The position numbers and the translations under genes are program-made. The notes beneath the pieces are model-generated. The model worked only from the letters and a program-made list of their open reading frames with translations, made no database searches and was not told where the DNA came from. Below are positions 54,058 through 64,000 of a stretch of DNA of 64,000 nt, piece by piece. Source of the stretch: Diabrotica undecimpunctata (taxonomy: Eukaryota > Arthropoda > Insecta > Coleoptera > Chrysomelidae); the NCBI RefSeq assembly GCF_040954645.1, contig NC_092804.1, positions 150,979,108-151,043,107 on the forward strand. The letters run 5' to 3'. Within the stretch, counting starts at the first letter, position 1; the number at the start of each line of letters is the position of its first letter.

Positions 54058-55718
54058 CCTCTCCCACGCTAAAACTATGTTGCGCAATATTTCGTAAGAC
54101 TATTCATTTATGCATCACATGCCGGGCTTAATTATTAACTTCCTGCCTCCATGAGAGAATATATTTTATCTTACATTAAATAATCGAATTGGAATGTGCA
54201 CGTGTTTCCGGCTATATATCGTGATCGCGTGAGACATTTTTAATAGCCGGCGTATCCGATGATGTCATTATTCTCAGTAGCAAGATCTATTTTATAAAGA
54301 TTTCAACTGATCATGTAAAGTATAAATTGAAAAATAAACGAATTTTTGTTATTATGGTAATCGATAAAATATATACGAGGTAACTCGTAAAATATAAATT
54401 GAAAAAATTTAGAAGTTTTACGCTAATGGTTGTAGGTTTTAATTACAAAAAAATACGAGGAAAAATGGCTCTCTTTGTCTGTCATTCGTCTTCTTCTCTT
54501 TGTCAATTCATAGAACGCAGTCACCGACCAGCGATTGAACATCGTTCTCATTGGTTACGTTGACGTGTAGCCTCGTTATTATTGGGGGGGCGTCTTTTCG
54601 GGAGGAATGGGGGGACTGGGAACGTCTTTTCGGGGGAATGGGGGGGACTGGGGGCGTCTTTTCGTTAATATTGTGGTACGACTCCACCATTAGTCGATGC
54701 ACGTCTTTCTCATTGGCCGTTGATGCACACCATTGGCCTCCAACGTCACGAGGATGTCCACCATTGGTCGAGGACACGTTTCTGTGGCATCATTGGTCGA
54801 GGAAAACGTTCTAACGTCACGAGGAGGGTGTTACTATGTCACCATTGGTCCCTCATCGCTATACCGCCATTTCTATGTTGTTTATTCAAATTCTAAGCTG
54901 TCATTGGTCGCTGGGGGTGTTGCTATTCCCACCACTGACGCTGCTATGCTGTCATTGGTCAAAGACACGTTCCGACGTCACGAGGACGTCCACCATTGGT
55001 CAGCAAGACATTGGGGGACGTTCCTATGCCACCATTGGCCTGCTATTCCCACCACTGACGCTGCTATGCTGTTATTGGTCGACGACACGTTCCGACGTCA
55101 CGAGGACGTCCTCCATTGGTCAGCAAGACATTGGGGGACGTTCCTATGCCACCATTGGCCTGCTATTCCCACCACTGACGCTGCTATGCTGTCATTGGCC
55201 GACGACACGTTCCGACGTCACGAGGAGGGCGTTACTATGCCACCATTGGCCTGATATTCCCACCACTGACGCTGCTATGCTGTCATTGGTCGACGACACG
55301 TTCCGACGTCACGAGGAGGGCGTTACTATGTCACCATTGGTCCCTCATCGCTATACCGCCATTTCTATGATGTTTATTCAAATTCTGAGCTGTCATTGGT
55401 CGCTGGGGGTGTTGCTATTCCCACCACTGACGCTGCTATGCTGCCATTGGTCGACGACACGTTCCGACGTCACGAGGACGTCCACCATTGGTCAGCAAGA
55501 CATGGGGGGACGTTCCTACGCCACCATTGGCCGAGGGGCGTGGTCTAGAGACACGAGGTACGTTCCTACGTCACCATTGGTCGAGGGGCGTGGCCTCGAG
55601 ACCCTAGACTCGTTCCTACGTCACGAGGGGGGCGTGGCCTTGACCCATGAGGATACGTACGCTTGACGATCGACGTGTGACGTCACTTCCGCTCCAGAAG
55701 GAACCCTATCTATCTACT
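54058..55718 (-). repeat. Right terminal inverted repeat (1661 bp)
   Basis: Inverted copy of 37605-39265, ending CTATCTATCTACT next to the TATGTG duplication. Same length as the left arm, with about five single-base differences seen. Confidence 0.97.
54530..55685 (-). promoter_or_regulatory. CCAAT / TGACGT motif array in right TIR
   Basis: Mirror of the left array: ATTGG motifs on the plus strand (CCAAT pointing into the element) alternating with ACGTCA, and the perfect TGACGTCA at 55678-55685. Confidence 0.6.
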
Positions 55719-55724
55719 TATGTG
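55719..55724. repeat. Right target-site duplication of the Polinton
   Basis: TATGTG, identical to 37599-37604. Confidence 0.95.
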
Positions 55725-56289
55725 ATGTTTTAATATTACTGTGAAAGGGAAACCAAACCCTGAGGGAAAGTGGATGAGTAAAATAAGGTGTAGTAAAAAC
55801 AGTATGAAAATGTGATGATATGTGGTTAAGTAGGTAAAGATGTATGCTAATGAAAAATTTTTAAAGGGGAGGTGGAATAATCTGCTCTGAATTTAGTTTG
55901 TAGAAAAAGAGCATGGAGAATATTAGGTATGGGGTTAGTCTTGACGCTTAGATTCCTAGAAAGAAGTGAGGAAAGAAGGGGACTTGGATATATTGAAAAA
56001 AGTTTAAGAGGACTAAGGAGGATTAATAGGTGATAGGAGAAGAACGAAAGATCTAAATAATAAAGAAGAAGTAAAGTAAGAATGTGGGTTATGAGAATAG
56101 TTAACGATGGAATGAAAAGAAGTCTCGATTGAATGAGACATGGCGATTAACACAATTTGGACTTCTCTGTTTTTCTTTAATAATTTCTAGGTCTTCATAT
56201 AAGTCTAGTTTGAGAAAGTTTTTTGGAGGGATATTATGGATAAGTGAAACGTCTTCTAGGATATTGAGGGTGTGGTTTCACTTACACAC
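55725..56289. other. Spacer, no gene seen
   Basis: Purine-rich plus strand with frequent GAAG runs. No conserved motif recognised. Confidence 0.5.
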
Positions 56290-57560
56290 TATCTTCTTCT
56301 TTAGGTGCCATCTCCGCTACGGAGGTTGGCAATCATCATAGCTATTTTAATTTTTGAGGCAGTAGCTCTAAATAGTTGTTTTGAGCTGCATCCAAACCAT
56401 TCTCTCAGGTTCTTGAGCCATGAAATTCGTCTTCTTCCGATGCTTCTTCTGCCATCTATCTTTCCTTGCATTATGAGTCGCAGGATGCTATACTTCTCGC
56501 TCCGCATCACATGTCCAAGATAATGTAGCTTTCTTTCTTTAATTGTAAGTTCAACTTCCTTCTCTCAACTTCATTGTTCGTAACTCTATCTACCCAGGAA
56601 ACCCTCATAATTCTTCTATAGGTCCACATTTCAAAAGCGTTAAGTCGTTTCATTGTGTCTAGATTTAATGTCCATAATTCCACTCCATATTATAGTACAC
56701 TGTATACGTAACATTTTGTTAGACGTACTTTAAGAGCTAATGTTAAATCTTTGCCACATAGGACCTTTTTCATTTTCATATAATTAGAACGTGCTTTTTC
56801 GATTCTGACTTTGATATCTGCAGTGTAGTCATTATTTTCTGTTATAAGTCTTCCTAGGTAAGTGTACTTTTTTCCTCTTTCGATCTGCTGGCCTTCTACT
56901 GTCAAGATTTCTTTAGTGTTATGGTTGTTTTTACAAATTTTCATTCGTCAGAACTTCGTCTTTTTGATATTGAGCGAGAGTCCGTATTCTCTACTACACA
57001 TTACTATTTTACTTATGAGTCTTTCCAGGTCTTGTAAACTGTCCGTGTAAATTATTATTTATCATCTACATATCTGATGTTGGTAACTAAGACTCCATTT
57101 ACTCTTATGCCGACTGTTTTATCTTTCAGAGTTTCTCGAATTACCTCTTCAGAATAAGCGTTAAATAATAGAGGTGATAGTATGCAGCCTTGCCTGACTC
57201 CTCTCTTTATTACCATTTTGTCAGATGTCTCTTTTTCAATTCGTACTATTTCTTGCTGATTGTAATAAAGGTTTGTTATTAACCTTAAATCTCTTTCATC
57301 TAGGTTTTTATTTTTTAGAATTTCCATGAGTCGGTCATGTTTTACTTTATCAAACGCTTTATTGTAGTCTATAAAACAGACGTGAAGAGGACGGTTAACA
57401 TCCAAACATCTCTGCGTCAGCACGTTGAAGGAAAATAGTGCCTCTCTGGTACCCATACCATTGCGGCACCCATATTGTGTCACTAATATCCAGTTCCAGT
57501 TTAGAGTGAATTCTGGCGTGGATAATTTTCAACAGAATTTTCAAGGTATGTGACATTAAA
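56290..57560 (-). pseudogene. Endonuclease-RT LINE 3' half, broken
   Basis: Minus-strand order: 57055-57483 has RT with 'TQYGCRNGMGTREALFSFNV', 'CFIDYNKAFDKVKHDRLMEI' and 'RGVRQGCILSPLLFNAYSEE', then 'NIRYVDDK', where the usual catalytic YADD reads YVDD, before a stop. 56690-56944 has 'KKYTYLGRLITENNDYTADI'. 56301-56510 has the C-terminal 'GRRSIGRRRISWLKNLREWF' and 'MIANLRSGDGT'. At least three frame breaks. It shares the C-terminal signature with the fragments at 58.6-59.3 kb and 59.6 kb. Confidence 0.85.
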
Positions 57561-58619
57561 AGTAAAAACTATAACAAGAGATTTTGATCCAAATATGTTT
57601 TAAAGTACATAAAATATTTCTATTTTATTTTTATCCTTGTACTGTGTTCGTCGACTGGCGTAGTGAGTTTAAAATATTTTAACATCCGTCTGTAAGACAG
57701 CCAGACTTGGATTTAAATTTATAATAAATAGAAAAGAGCAGATGCCAGCCCGTATCTGCTTTGCTTTATTTATTCTTGTTTGTTGGCCTAAAGGTAGATA
57801 AGATATTGGCTTATGCAAAATTTAGAAACTTCATTCGGTGTATATATTTAGTTATTGAATTGCAATGTCGACTGAGTTTTGTGACATTTTCGGTTTACCC
57901 TATTGAATATACTAACCTAAATTTTTGTTTTCAAGAAAAATCTTGAAATACACAAAAATACATTAAAATATACTGCAAAACTTTATATTATAATATAGGT
58001 TTTCATCTTAAAATTAAAATAACATCGTAATATAATATAACTATGTAATATAGTATTAGATTTTCGAAAAAAAAAGTAAGACAAGGTTATGATAGAGAAA
58101 TGACATTTGTGACTTGACACTGCCAATGTAAAGCTTACTTACATAAATATATTTAAAAAGTATATGTCTTAAGATTACGTTAATATACAGGCCCCATCTC
58201 CATTAATCTCTTGGCTAATGGAAATTAGAGAATGTATAATGCATTAGTAGTGTTTCTGTCAAGTACCAAAAATATGGACAAGTTCATAGCAAAGCAACTG
58301 TCGGATTTAGTATATAGCTGCTCAAGAATTTGCTGTGGAACTCTGAGAACCCCATCATCTTGTTTGTATATAAATATGGATAAAAATGAGCTAATACAAA
58401 AAAAGTATGTTAAATTATATTATGATTATATGTATACCGTTTTTTGAACACACTGATCATGTTAAAAAGAAGCTATTATTTAACTTGTAGCTTATTTTAA
58501 TTTTAGTAGATACTTATATCATATTATTTAAGTCTTCGTTATTGATATTTTATTGAGTTTATTGTCATTCATATCTTATGTTTAAGGTATTAGTCATGTT
58601 GTAACTGGCTGATTACAAA
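57561..58619. other. AT-rich spacer, no gene seen
   Basis: No recognised motif; short chance frames only. Confidence 0.5.
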
Positions 58620-59331
58620 TAGAGTGGTAGAAGTCAGTGAAGAAAACGGACTGTCCCTAAACACAAAAAAGACACAATATATGGTAATTACAAAAGCCCA
58701 ACAGCGCCAAGAAAACATAACAATACATGGAGAATAAATTAATAAAGTTGAAAAATATAAATATCTGGGTACAATAATTAACGAAAATAATGAGTACACA
58801 GAAGAGATTAAGGCAAGAATAGGACAGGCAAGAAATTCTTTCAACAAACTGAAAAAGTACTCTGCAACAGGGACATTTTAATTTCTTTAAAGACTTCTGA
58901 GATGCTACGTGTCCTCCGTGTTATTTTATGGGTTGGGGGCTTGGACATTAAAGAAAGATGTTTCGGACAGATTAGAAGCATTCGAGTTATGGGCCTACAG
59001 AAGGATATTAAGAATAAGTTGGGTGGACAGAAACACGAATGTCGATGTGTTGAGAAGAATGGGAAAAGATAAAGAGGTTTCAAATACAATTAAAGTCAGA
59101 AAACTACAATATCTGGGACATGTCACGAGGGGCGAGCGTTATAACTTGCTGCAATTAATAATACAAGGAAGAATACAGGGTAGAAGGAGTCACGGAAGAA
59201 GACGCATCTCCTGGTTAAACGATTTGAGAGCTTGGTTTAACTGCACTTCTGCTGACCTCTTGATAGCAGCGGTATCGAAAGTGCGAATTGCCATCATGGT
59301 TGCCAACCTTCTTAGAGGAGATGGCACATGA
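58620..59331 (+). pseudogene. Endonuclease-RT LINE 3' end
   Basis: Starts just after the RT palm with 'ENGLSLNTKKTQYMVITKAQ' and 'EKYKYLGTIINENNEYTEEI', broken by stops near 58737 and 58880. Then comes a clean 140-codon frame (58909-59331): 'FYGLGAWTLKKDVSDRLEAF', 'YRRILRISWVDRNTN', 'KLQYLGHVTRG' and 'GRRSHGRRRISWLNDLRAWF', ending 'ANLLRGDGT'. Same family as the minus-strand copy at 56.3-57.6 kb. A GAAGAAGAAG tail follows the stop. Confidence 0.82.
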
Positions 59332-59569
59332 AGAAGAAGTACTGGCTGATGTTTCGTTTTTGTCGGGACATAAGGTTAGAACTACGCCTAAGGAGGCTTC
59401 ACTGTTTTTACCTTCTTTATATCTTGGAAGCGTAAACACTAAAACAAGTGCATATAAATAAGTTGGCCTCTTTTGAATTTTTGTGTTACACAAGAATCCT
59501 ACGAATATCATGGATTTAAAGGATGTTAGACGTGAAAGTAACACGAATGATAAAAGATTAAGCGGAATT

Positions 59570-59815
59570 GTTATTAACTAGAAAAAGAGGAAAATTTAAG
59601 TACTTAGGACATGTGACGAGAGGTCATAAATACTTATTGTTACAACTTATTATACAAGAAAAACTTTGATGAAAGCGAAATATGGTAAGACGAAGAAGAT
59701 GGCTTAAACGCTTAAGAAAATAATTTTAATTCAGAGGTGCAGAACTATTTAGAGCTACGCTCTACAGGATTCGCATGCTCATGATGATTTTCAACCTGCG
59801 ATAGAAGATAATTCC
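59570..59815 (+). pseudogene. Decayed LINE 3' scrap, same family
   Basis: 'KFKYLGHVTRGHKYLLLQLI' is readable from about 59590, then 'RRRRWLKRL'-like codons and 'IRMLMMIFNLR' near 59770-59800, matching the C-terminus of the preceding LINE fragment with many stops. Confidence 0.6.
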
Positions 59816-60720
59816 AAAGCTGTCAATAATCATAAAAGTAGGTACTAAAAGAAAAATATGGAAAGCACGAAAAAACTATTTAATGGGTATCTGAGTCTGA
59901 AAGAGTAGTGACTAAAAGTGTTAATGACGGGGAAGACTGAACACCGCAAAATTGAGAAACACTAAAGTTAACACTAACAGGACTCATCGTGTATTACTCT
60001 ATTACCATACACTAAGAATATTTTAAATTAGTTTTTGACTAAATACTGTGCAACATTGGTATAAATACACAAATTCTGTGTCTTTGTCAAGAGATGCTGG
60101 TAAAAACACCAAATCTGTTCCGTTTTCCAGAGATACAGATATCAGCGGTTAATATTGGTCTAAGTATACACCAACGTTTTTATAAAATACGAAAATTAAT
60201 AACCTACACTTATGGTTTACTCCCATATAAAAATAGTATTTAATCCTAATCTTTACTTAACTTAAGTGGTTTTGTTATCGTTAGTGGAAGAGCTTATTTA
60301 ATAATAATCTAAACCAATGAAATATTGTGATTGCTTGTCGGATTTAGACATTTTACTTTTATTCAGGTTTACTTCATGTAATCAAAACACTTATCCTTAA
60401 ATAAATCGATCGTATTAACGTACATCAAACATATGACAATACTATATTAAAGCCTCCTCCTACATTTATATAAATGTATGTAATGAAATGTTTGTATTCT
60501 CAGTAAAAAAAAATAAATTCGAATTCAAATCGAGAAAATAGGATAAGATTTGTCAACATAATATAATAAGATTTATCGAACAGTAGTTTATTTTTATTCT
60601 GATAATTGTATCATGAAAAATAATAAATACAAATAAAATTTAAAAATAAAAACGTTTATTACCTTAATATAAATTACATTTCACACTTATGATATTTCAA
60701 ACCTAAGATATATTAGCTTT
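59816..60720. other. AT-rich spacer, no gene seen
   Basis: No motif recognised on either strand. Confidence 0.5.
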
Positions 60721-60989
60721 TTTTCTTGACGTACCGCTTCTGCACCGTCTACTGGCTGAACTGCTTTCTTTCGGATCTTGGATTTTTTTGTCATGGACTC
60801 CTTGGCTTTCTTTTCGGTAGATACTTTTTTTCGGTATCGTACCTTCTTTATTGGCTGTCTTTGACAACCTTGCTCATATGGTCTATCAGTCTCTGTTTTG
60901 ATCTGTACATCCTCTGGATACGAGTCTTGACGAGGATGTCCCTGATCTTTAGGAGTCTTCTTGTGGCTTAGTGGAAGAAGTATCTTGTC

Positions 60990-62440
60990 CTATTATTAGC
61001 CATCTCCCTCAGTGGTGTATACTGGAGACTTTATCTAACGGTTGCATTTGTTATTCTTTCTTTCTATGTTAATCTATCGATGATCCTGTAGCATGACGTT
61101 TCTGTAGTTTTTAGCTTTTTTCAGTTGGTTTCCGAGTAGCTTCTTCCAGTATCCGAGGTAAAGGGATACAGGGATAGCGTACAGTATTACCGATCTAACG
61201 TAAGCTTGGTATAACGGGATCTTCTTGGCCTTTGATAGTGGATTGGACCCAAAATATAAGGAAGTATTAGTCTTTTTGCAATATTTGCTTTTACTTTCAT
61301 TTGATGCGTGTTCTATGTGATGTTGACTTTCCTGTGGAGGTGAACTCCTAGGTACTTGACTGAATCTTTTAATTGGATCCTGTTTCTTCCAATTGTTGGG
61401 TTTTTGTCCTGTGTATACCTGATGAATTTCGTCTTTTGGGTATTGATCTTAATTTTCTATTGTTTCGTGAATTTTGTAATTCTTCCAAGGTGGTTTTGGT
61501 ATGTTTTGGACTATTCTTCTGTCATCTTTTCCTATTGCAGAGATTGCCGTGTCATCTGCGTAAAGGGCTGTACTTGTTCTTAGATCTGTTGCTAAGTCTG
61601 AAACAGAAATGTTATATAAAATGTGCGAGAGTATACTGTCCTGAGGCATCTCTTCTTAGATTTCTTGAATTCTGGACATTTTTTGGTCGGCTGCAACTTG
61701 AAAAGTTCTATTAGTCAGATATGTGTCACATATGTTAACTAAGTAATGAGGTAATCTAGCTCTGTCCATCTTGTAGTTAGGGCTTTCTTGCAGATCGTAT
61801 CATATACCTTCTCGATGTCTAGGATGGCCATTTCTTTTTTCTGTTTCCTGTTGAATCTGATGTCGCTGATAACTCTTGCTAGTTTGAGTTCACAGTTTCT
61901 TTATATTCTGAATGATTCTTCCTCTATCTGCATGTTTCATCAGTCTTCTTTAGATGATCTTCTGCAGTATTTTTCCGATTGTTTCCAGTAGTGATATTGG
62001 TCTGTAGGTGTCTGTTCTTCTTTCGTCCTTTCTTGGTTTTAGTAGAAGGATAATCTTGGCATGTATCCACTTGTTCGGAAAATGTGCTTTTTCCAGGAAG
62101 TATTTGCAGATATAGTAGAGTTGCACTACTATCTTCTTTGATAGTTCCTTGGGAGCTATGTTGTGGATTCGTTTTGGTCCTGGAGCTCTGCTTTCTTTTA
62201 ATCTTCTAATGATTTTAGTAATTTTTGTTGGATTGATGTAGTGTTCTTCCTCTACTAAAAATTCGTTTCTTCTTTTTATTCTCTCGTATTTTGTGTTGAC
62301 TTTCTCGATAGTTCCTGCATCCGACATGTTTTGATTTTGCCTCTGTTTTGCTGCTATTCTTCTTGAAAGTGCATCCACCTTTCATGAGATTCGAAGTGAG
62401 TTCCCTCGTCATCTATTATTTGCAGCATCTTTTGTGTTCC
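60990..62440 (-). pseudogene. Jockey-like LINE ORF2, decayed
   Basis: Minus strand from about 62440: linker and early RT at 61950-62378 ('TKITKIIRRLKESRAPGP', 'NKWIHAKIILLLKPRKDERR', 'TDTYRPISLLETIGKILQKI'). Decayed fingers/palm codons follow (about 61650-61950), then 61449-61649 with 'MPQDSILSHILYNISVSDLA' and the catalytic 'ALYADDTAI'. Downstream are remnants of 'KYLGVHL' and 'ILYAIPVSLYLGYWKKLLGN' to about 61100. Many stops. 'YRPISLL', 'PQ(G)S-LSP-LYN' and 'LYADDTAI' are Jockey-clade forms. A lysine/arginine-rich decayed tail (60726-60960) may belong to it. Confidence 0.75.
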
Positions 62441-62487
62441 TTTTCACTTGTTTAGTCACAGGAAAATTTTACCCTGTTAGGGTAACA

Positions 62488-64000
62488 AACGTGTACGAAC
62501 TCATCACTTTATAGCCCCCCATAAAATTATTAGACCCTCCGAGATATAGTAAACTGATCACCGGCATCCTTTCGAGATAGGTAAACTCATCACCGCAGAT
62601 AGGTAAACTCATCACTAGCATTTTTGTTCCAAGACGCTGGTTTCTATAGTGAACTTTTTAATAAAAATATTTATGAGCATGTGCTGTTTATCTTTATGTC
62701 GGAATTAGTCCCTAACTTATTAACTAATTATAAATCTATTTAATATGGGAGAATGAATCAAAATGCTTAAGTACAGTTTGAAGTAACGTAAATTATCAAG
62801 AACGCCAAAAATAATAATAGAGAAATGTAAAGTATTTCTTAACAAACTTTAAAGAACCATATTGACATACATTTGTATTTAGACTTAAACTTCTAAATAT
62901 GCAGGGTGTTTGACTCTACCACCGTTCACGAAACATGGAAGTTCTCTAGAATTAAGTGGTCTATCATCAAAAATTATTTTCGGGTATACAAGATGTTGCA
63001 TGTGGCATTATTTATGTTGTTTTATAGAACACTATCTTTAATATTTCATCGATTCGTACTTATTATTATTACCGTACTTTTCTCAAATGGATAATGCATA
63101 AGTAACATACATATTTTATATACATACTTTGGAATGTATCTAACAGTTTTGTAAATATTTATTTTCTTATTCTTATTGCAATTAAAATCCAGAAAATTTT
63201 ACCAACAATCAAACTTAATTAATTAAATAGTGTCTGATGTAAAACTGTTACAATAATAAAAACCAAAAATCTTTTGCGTTACATCCATAGCTGAAAAATC
63301 AACATAATACGAGTATCTGGCATACTTTTTAAGATATTTAATGTTTTACAACAATCTATCTAAAATCTAAAACTATGACAACGTGACTTTAATAATTTAA
63401 TCAGAAATCTAAAAATCTAATATCAGAAAGGGTGATCTACATAAAGCAACAAAGTAATGTTATACCTTGTCTACAAAAAACATCTTGTACTGTTGACTTA
63501 AAGAACTTAATTAAGCTGATTTCTTTCTGTTTGATCAGAATGATCCGCCACTAGTGCGAAACAACTAAAAAAAAACTGTATAAAATCTACTCACCAGTTC
63601 TACGATATTGCCTTACACCCTTTTTTGGTCGCATCAGTCCACAAAAGGCAATGCGATTTTAGAGTCTTTTGCAACTAAAATTTGAAATTATTGATAACTA
63701 TTATTTTTCGTTTCGTCCGCGTTGGCTCAAAACGTAATCAATGATCAGTTCAATATCCATGTTAAAGGAACAAGGACAAATGAGAGAAATGAGAGAAAAA
63801 CCAATGAATTGCATTTGCATTTAATACATCTATTTTAGAGTTATTCGTGTCAAATTACCAAATTTAGCGGTTTGCAAGGGGTTTATGGTCTATACCTGCC
63901 ATAGACTTCAGGTATACCAGTAATGAGTTTACCAATCTCTCGGGGTCTATTTTAGAATCCCTAGTTTTATGGCAGTGATGAGTTTGTACTATGTACGAGG
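62488..64000. mobile_element. Inverted-repeat element running off the window
   Basis: The left arm near 62488-62620 ('gtacgaactcatcac', 'cataaaattattagaccc', 'gtaaactgatcaccgg') recurs inverted near 63905-64000 ('ggtctattttagaatccc', 'agtgatgagtttgtac'). The left arm also holds three short direct copies of GATAGGTAAACTCATCAC (about 62574-62620). The interior is AT-rich with no gene. The right tip lies beyond 64000, so length and target duplication are unknown. Confidence 0.5.

Larger units (their letters stand above)
37605..55718. mobile_element. Maverick/Polinton element, 18,114 bp, nearly intact
   Basis: It is delimited by 1661-bp terminal inverted repeats beginning AGTAGATAGATAGGGTTCC and by a 6-bp target duplication. 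Inside are the hallmark genes: protein-primed PolB, retroviral-type integrase, packaging ATPase, adenain-like protease, double-jelly-roll major capsid and penton-like minor capsid proteins, plus a PLA2-type capsid segment and accessory genes. Genes are tightly packed on both strands with little spacing, unlike the surrounding DNA. TIR identity above 99% and intact long frames indicate recent insertion. The only damage seen is two reading-frame offsets in the PLA2/basic/protease region. The gene set is that of the adintovirus-like Polintons of animals. Confidence 0.97.

Noticed and set aside
54508..55666. Long open frames inside the right TIR (276, 173 and 89 aa)
   Set aside because: Mirror images of the left TIR repeat frames; same reasoning.

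Overview
This is an AT-rich, intron-poor stretch of an insect nuclear genome (beetle-like repeat content is my guess; the sequence does not prove the order). No single-copy host gene is recognisable. Almost everything supportable is transposon-derived: decayed non-LTR retrotransposons (RTE, Jockey and an undetermined endonuclease-RT group), DNA transposons (pogo/Jerky, Tc1/mariner-type DDE), foldback elements and MITEs, and a satellite-like tandem array. The centrepiece is a nearly intact 18.1 kb Maverick/Polinton, a virus-like DNA element, at 37605-55718.

Layout. 1-3372: AT-rich DNA with a 611-bp MITE (8-bp target duplication) and a LINE zinc-motif remnant. 3373-6993: foldback element with ~0.9-kb inverted arms enclosing a LINE endonuclease/RT fragment. 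7.9-9.8 kb: broken RTE-type LINE. 10.9-11.3 kb: RT fragment. 12.6-15.3 kb: dead DDE transposon with a hairpin MITE inside it. 15.8-18.5 kb: LINE scraps. 18.65-23.46 kb: tandem array of a ~320-bp unit, some copies enlarged to ~475 bp. 23.6-23.9 kb: transposase scrap. 24.9-27.65 kb: GC-rich structured island and a minus-strand Jockey LINE. 27.9-31.1 kb: two dead transposon genes, one pogo/Jerky-like. 31.4-35.1 kb: three palindromic elements, the largest about 2.3 kb. 35.2-37.3 kb: mariner-like element carrying a LINE fragment.

Polinton. It is flanked by a 6-bp duplication (TATGTG at 37599 and 55719) and has 1661-bp terminal inverted repeats (37605-39265 and 54058-55718) that differ at only about five positions seen by eye, so the insertion looks young. 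The TIRs contain a dense array of CCAAT boxes alternating with TGACGT motifs. Genes inside: protein-primed family B DNA polymerase and a small upstream protein; integrase with C-terminal chromodomain; packaging ATPase; adenain-like protease; double-jelly-roll major capsid protein; penton-like minor capsid protein; parvovirus-type phospholipase A2 segment and a basic/hydrophobic minor capsid segment; a conserved 371-aa protein; a coiled-coil fibre-like protein; a membrane protein with signal peptide and C-terminal TM segment; a conserved exonuclease-like small protein; and two paralogous unknown proteins near the two ends of the coding region. Together they would support self-replication, capsid building, DNA packaging and integration. 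The PLA2, basic and protease frames are out of register with each other at two A-runs, so the element is either slightly damaged, has homopolymer errors, or uses recoding.

Right flank 55725-64000: three LINE 3' fragments of one family, a minus-strand Jockey-like LINE, and one inverted-repeat arm of an element that runs off the window edge.
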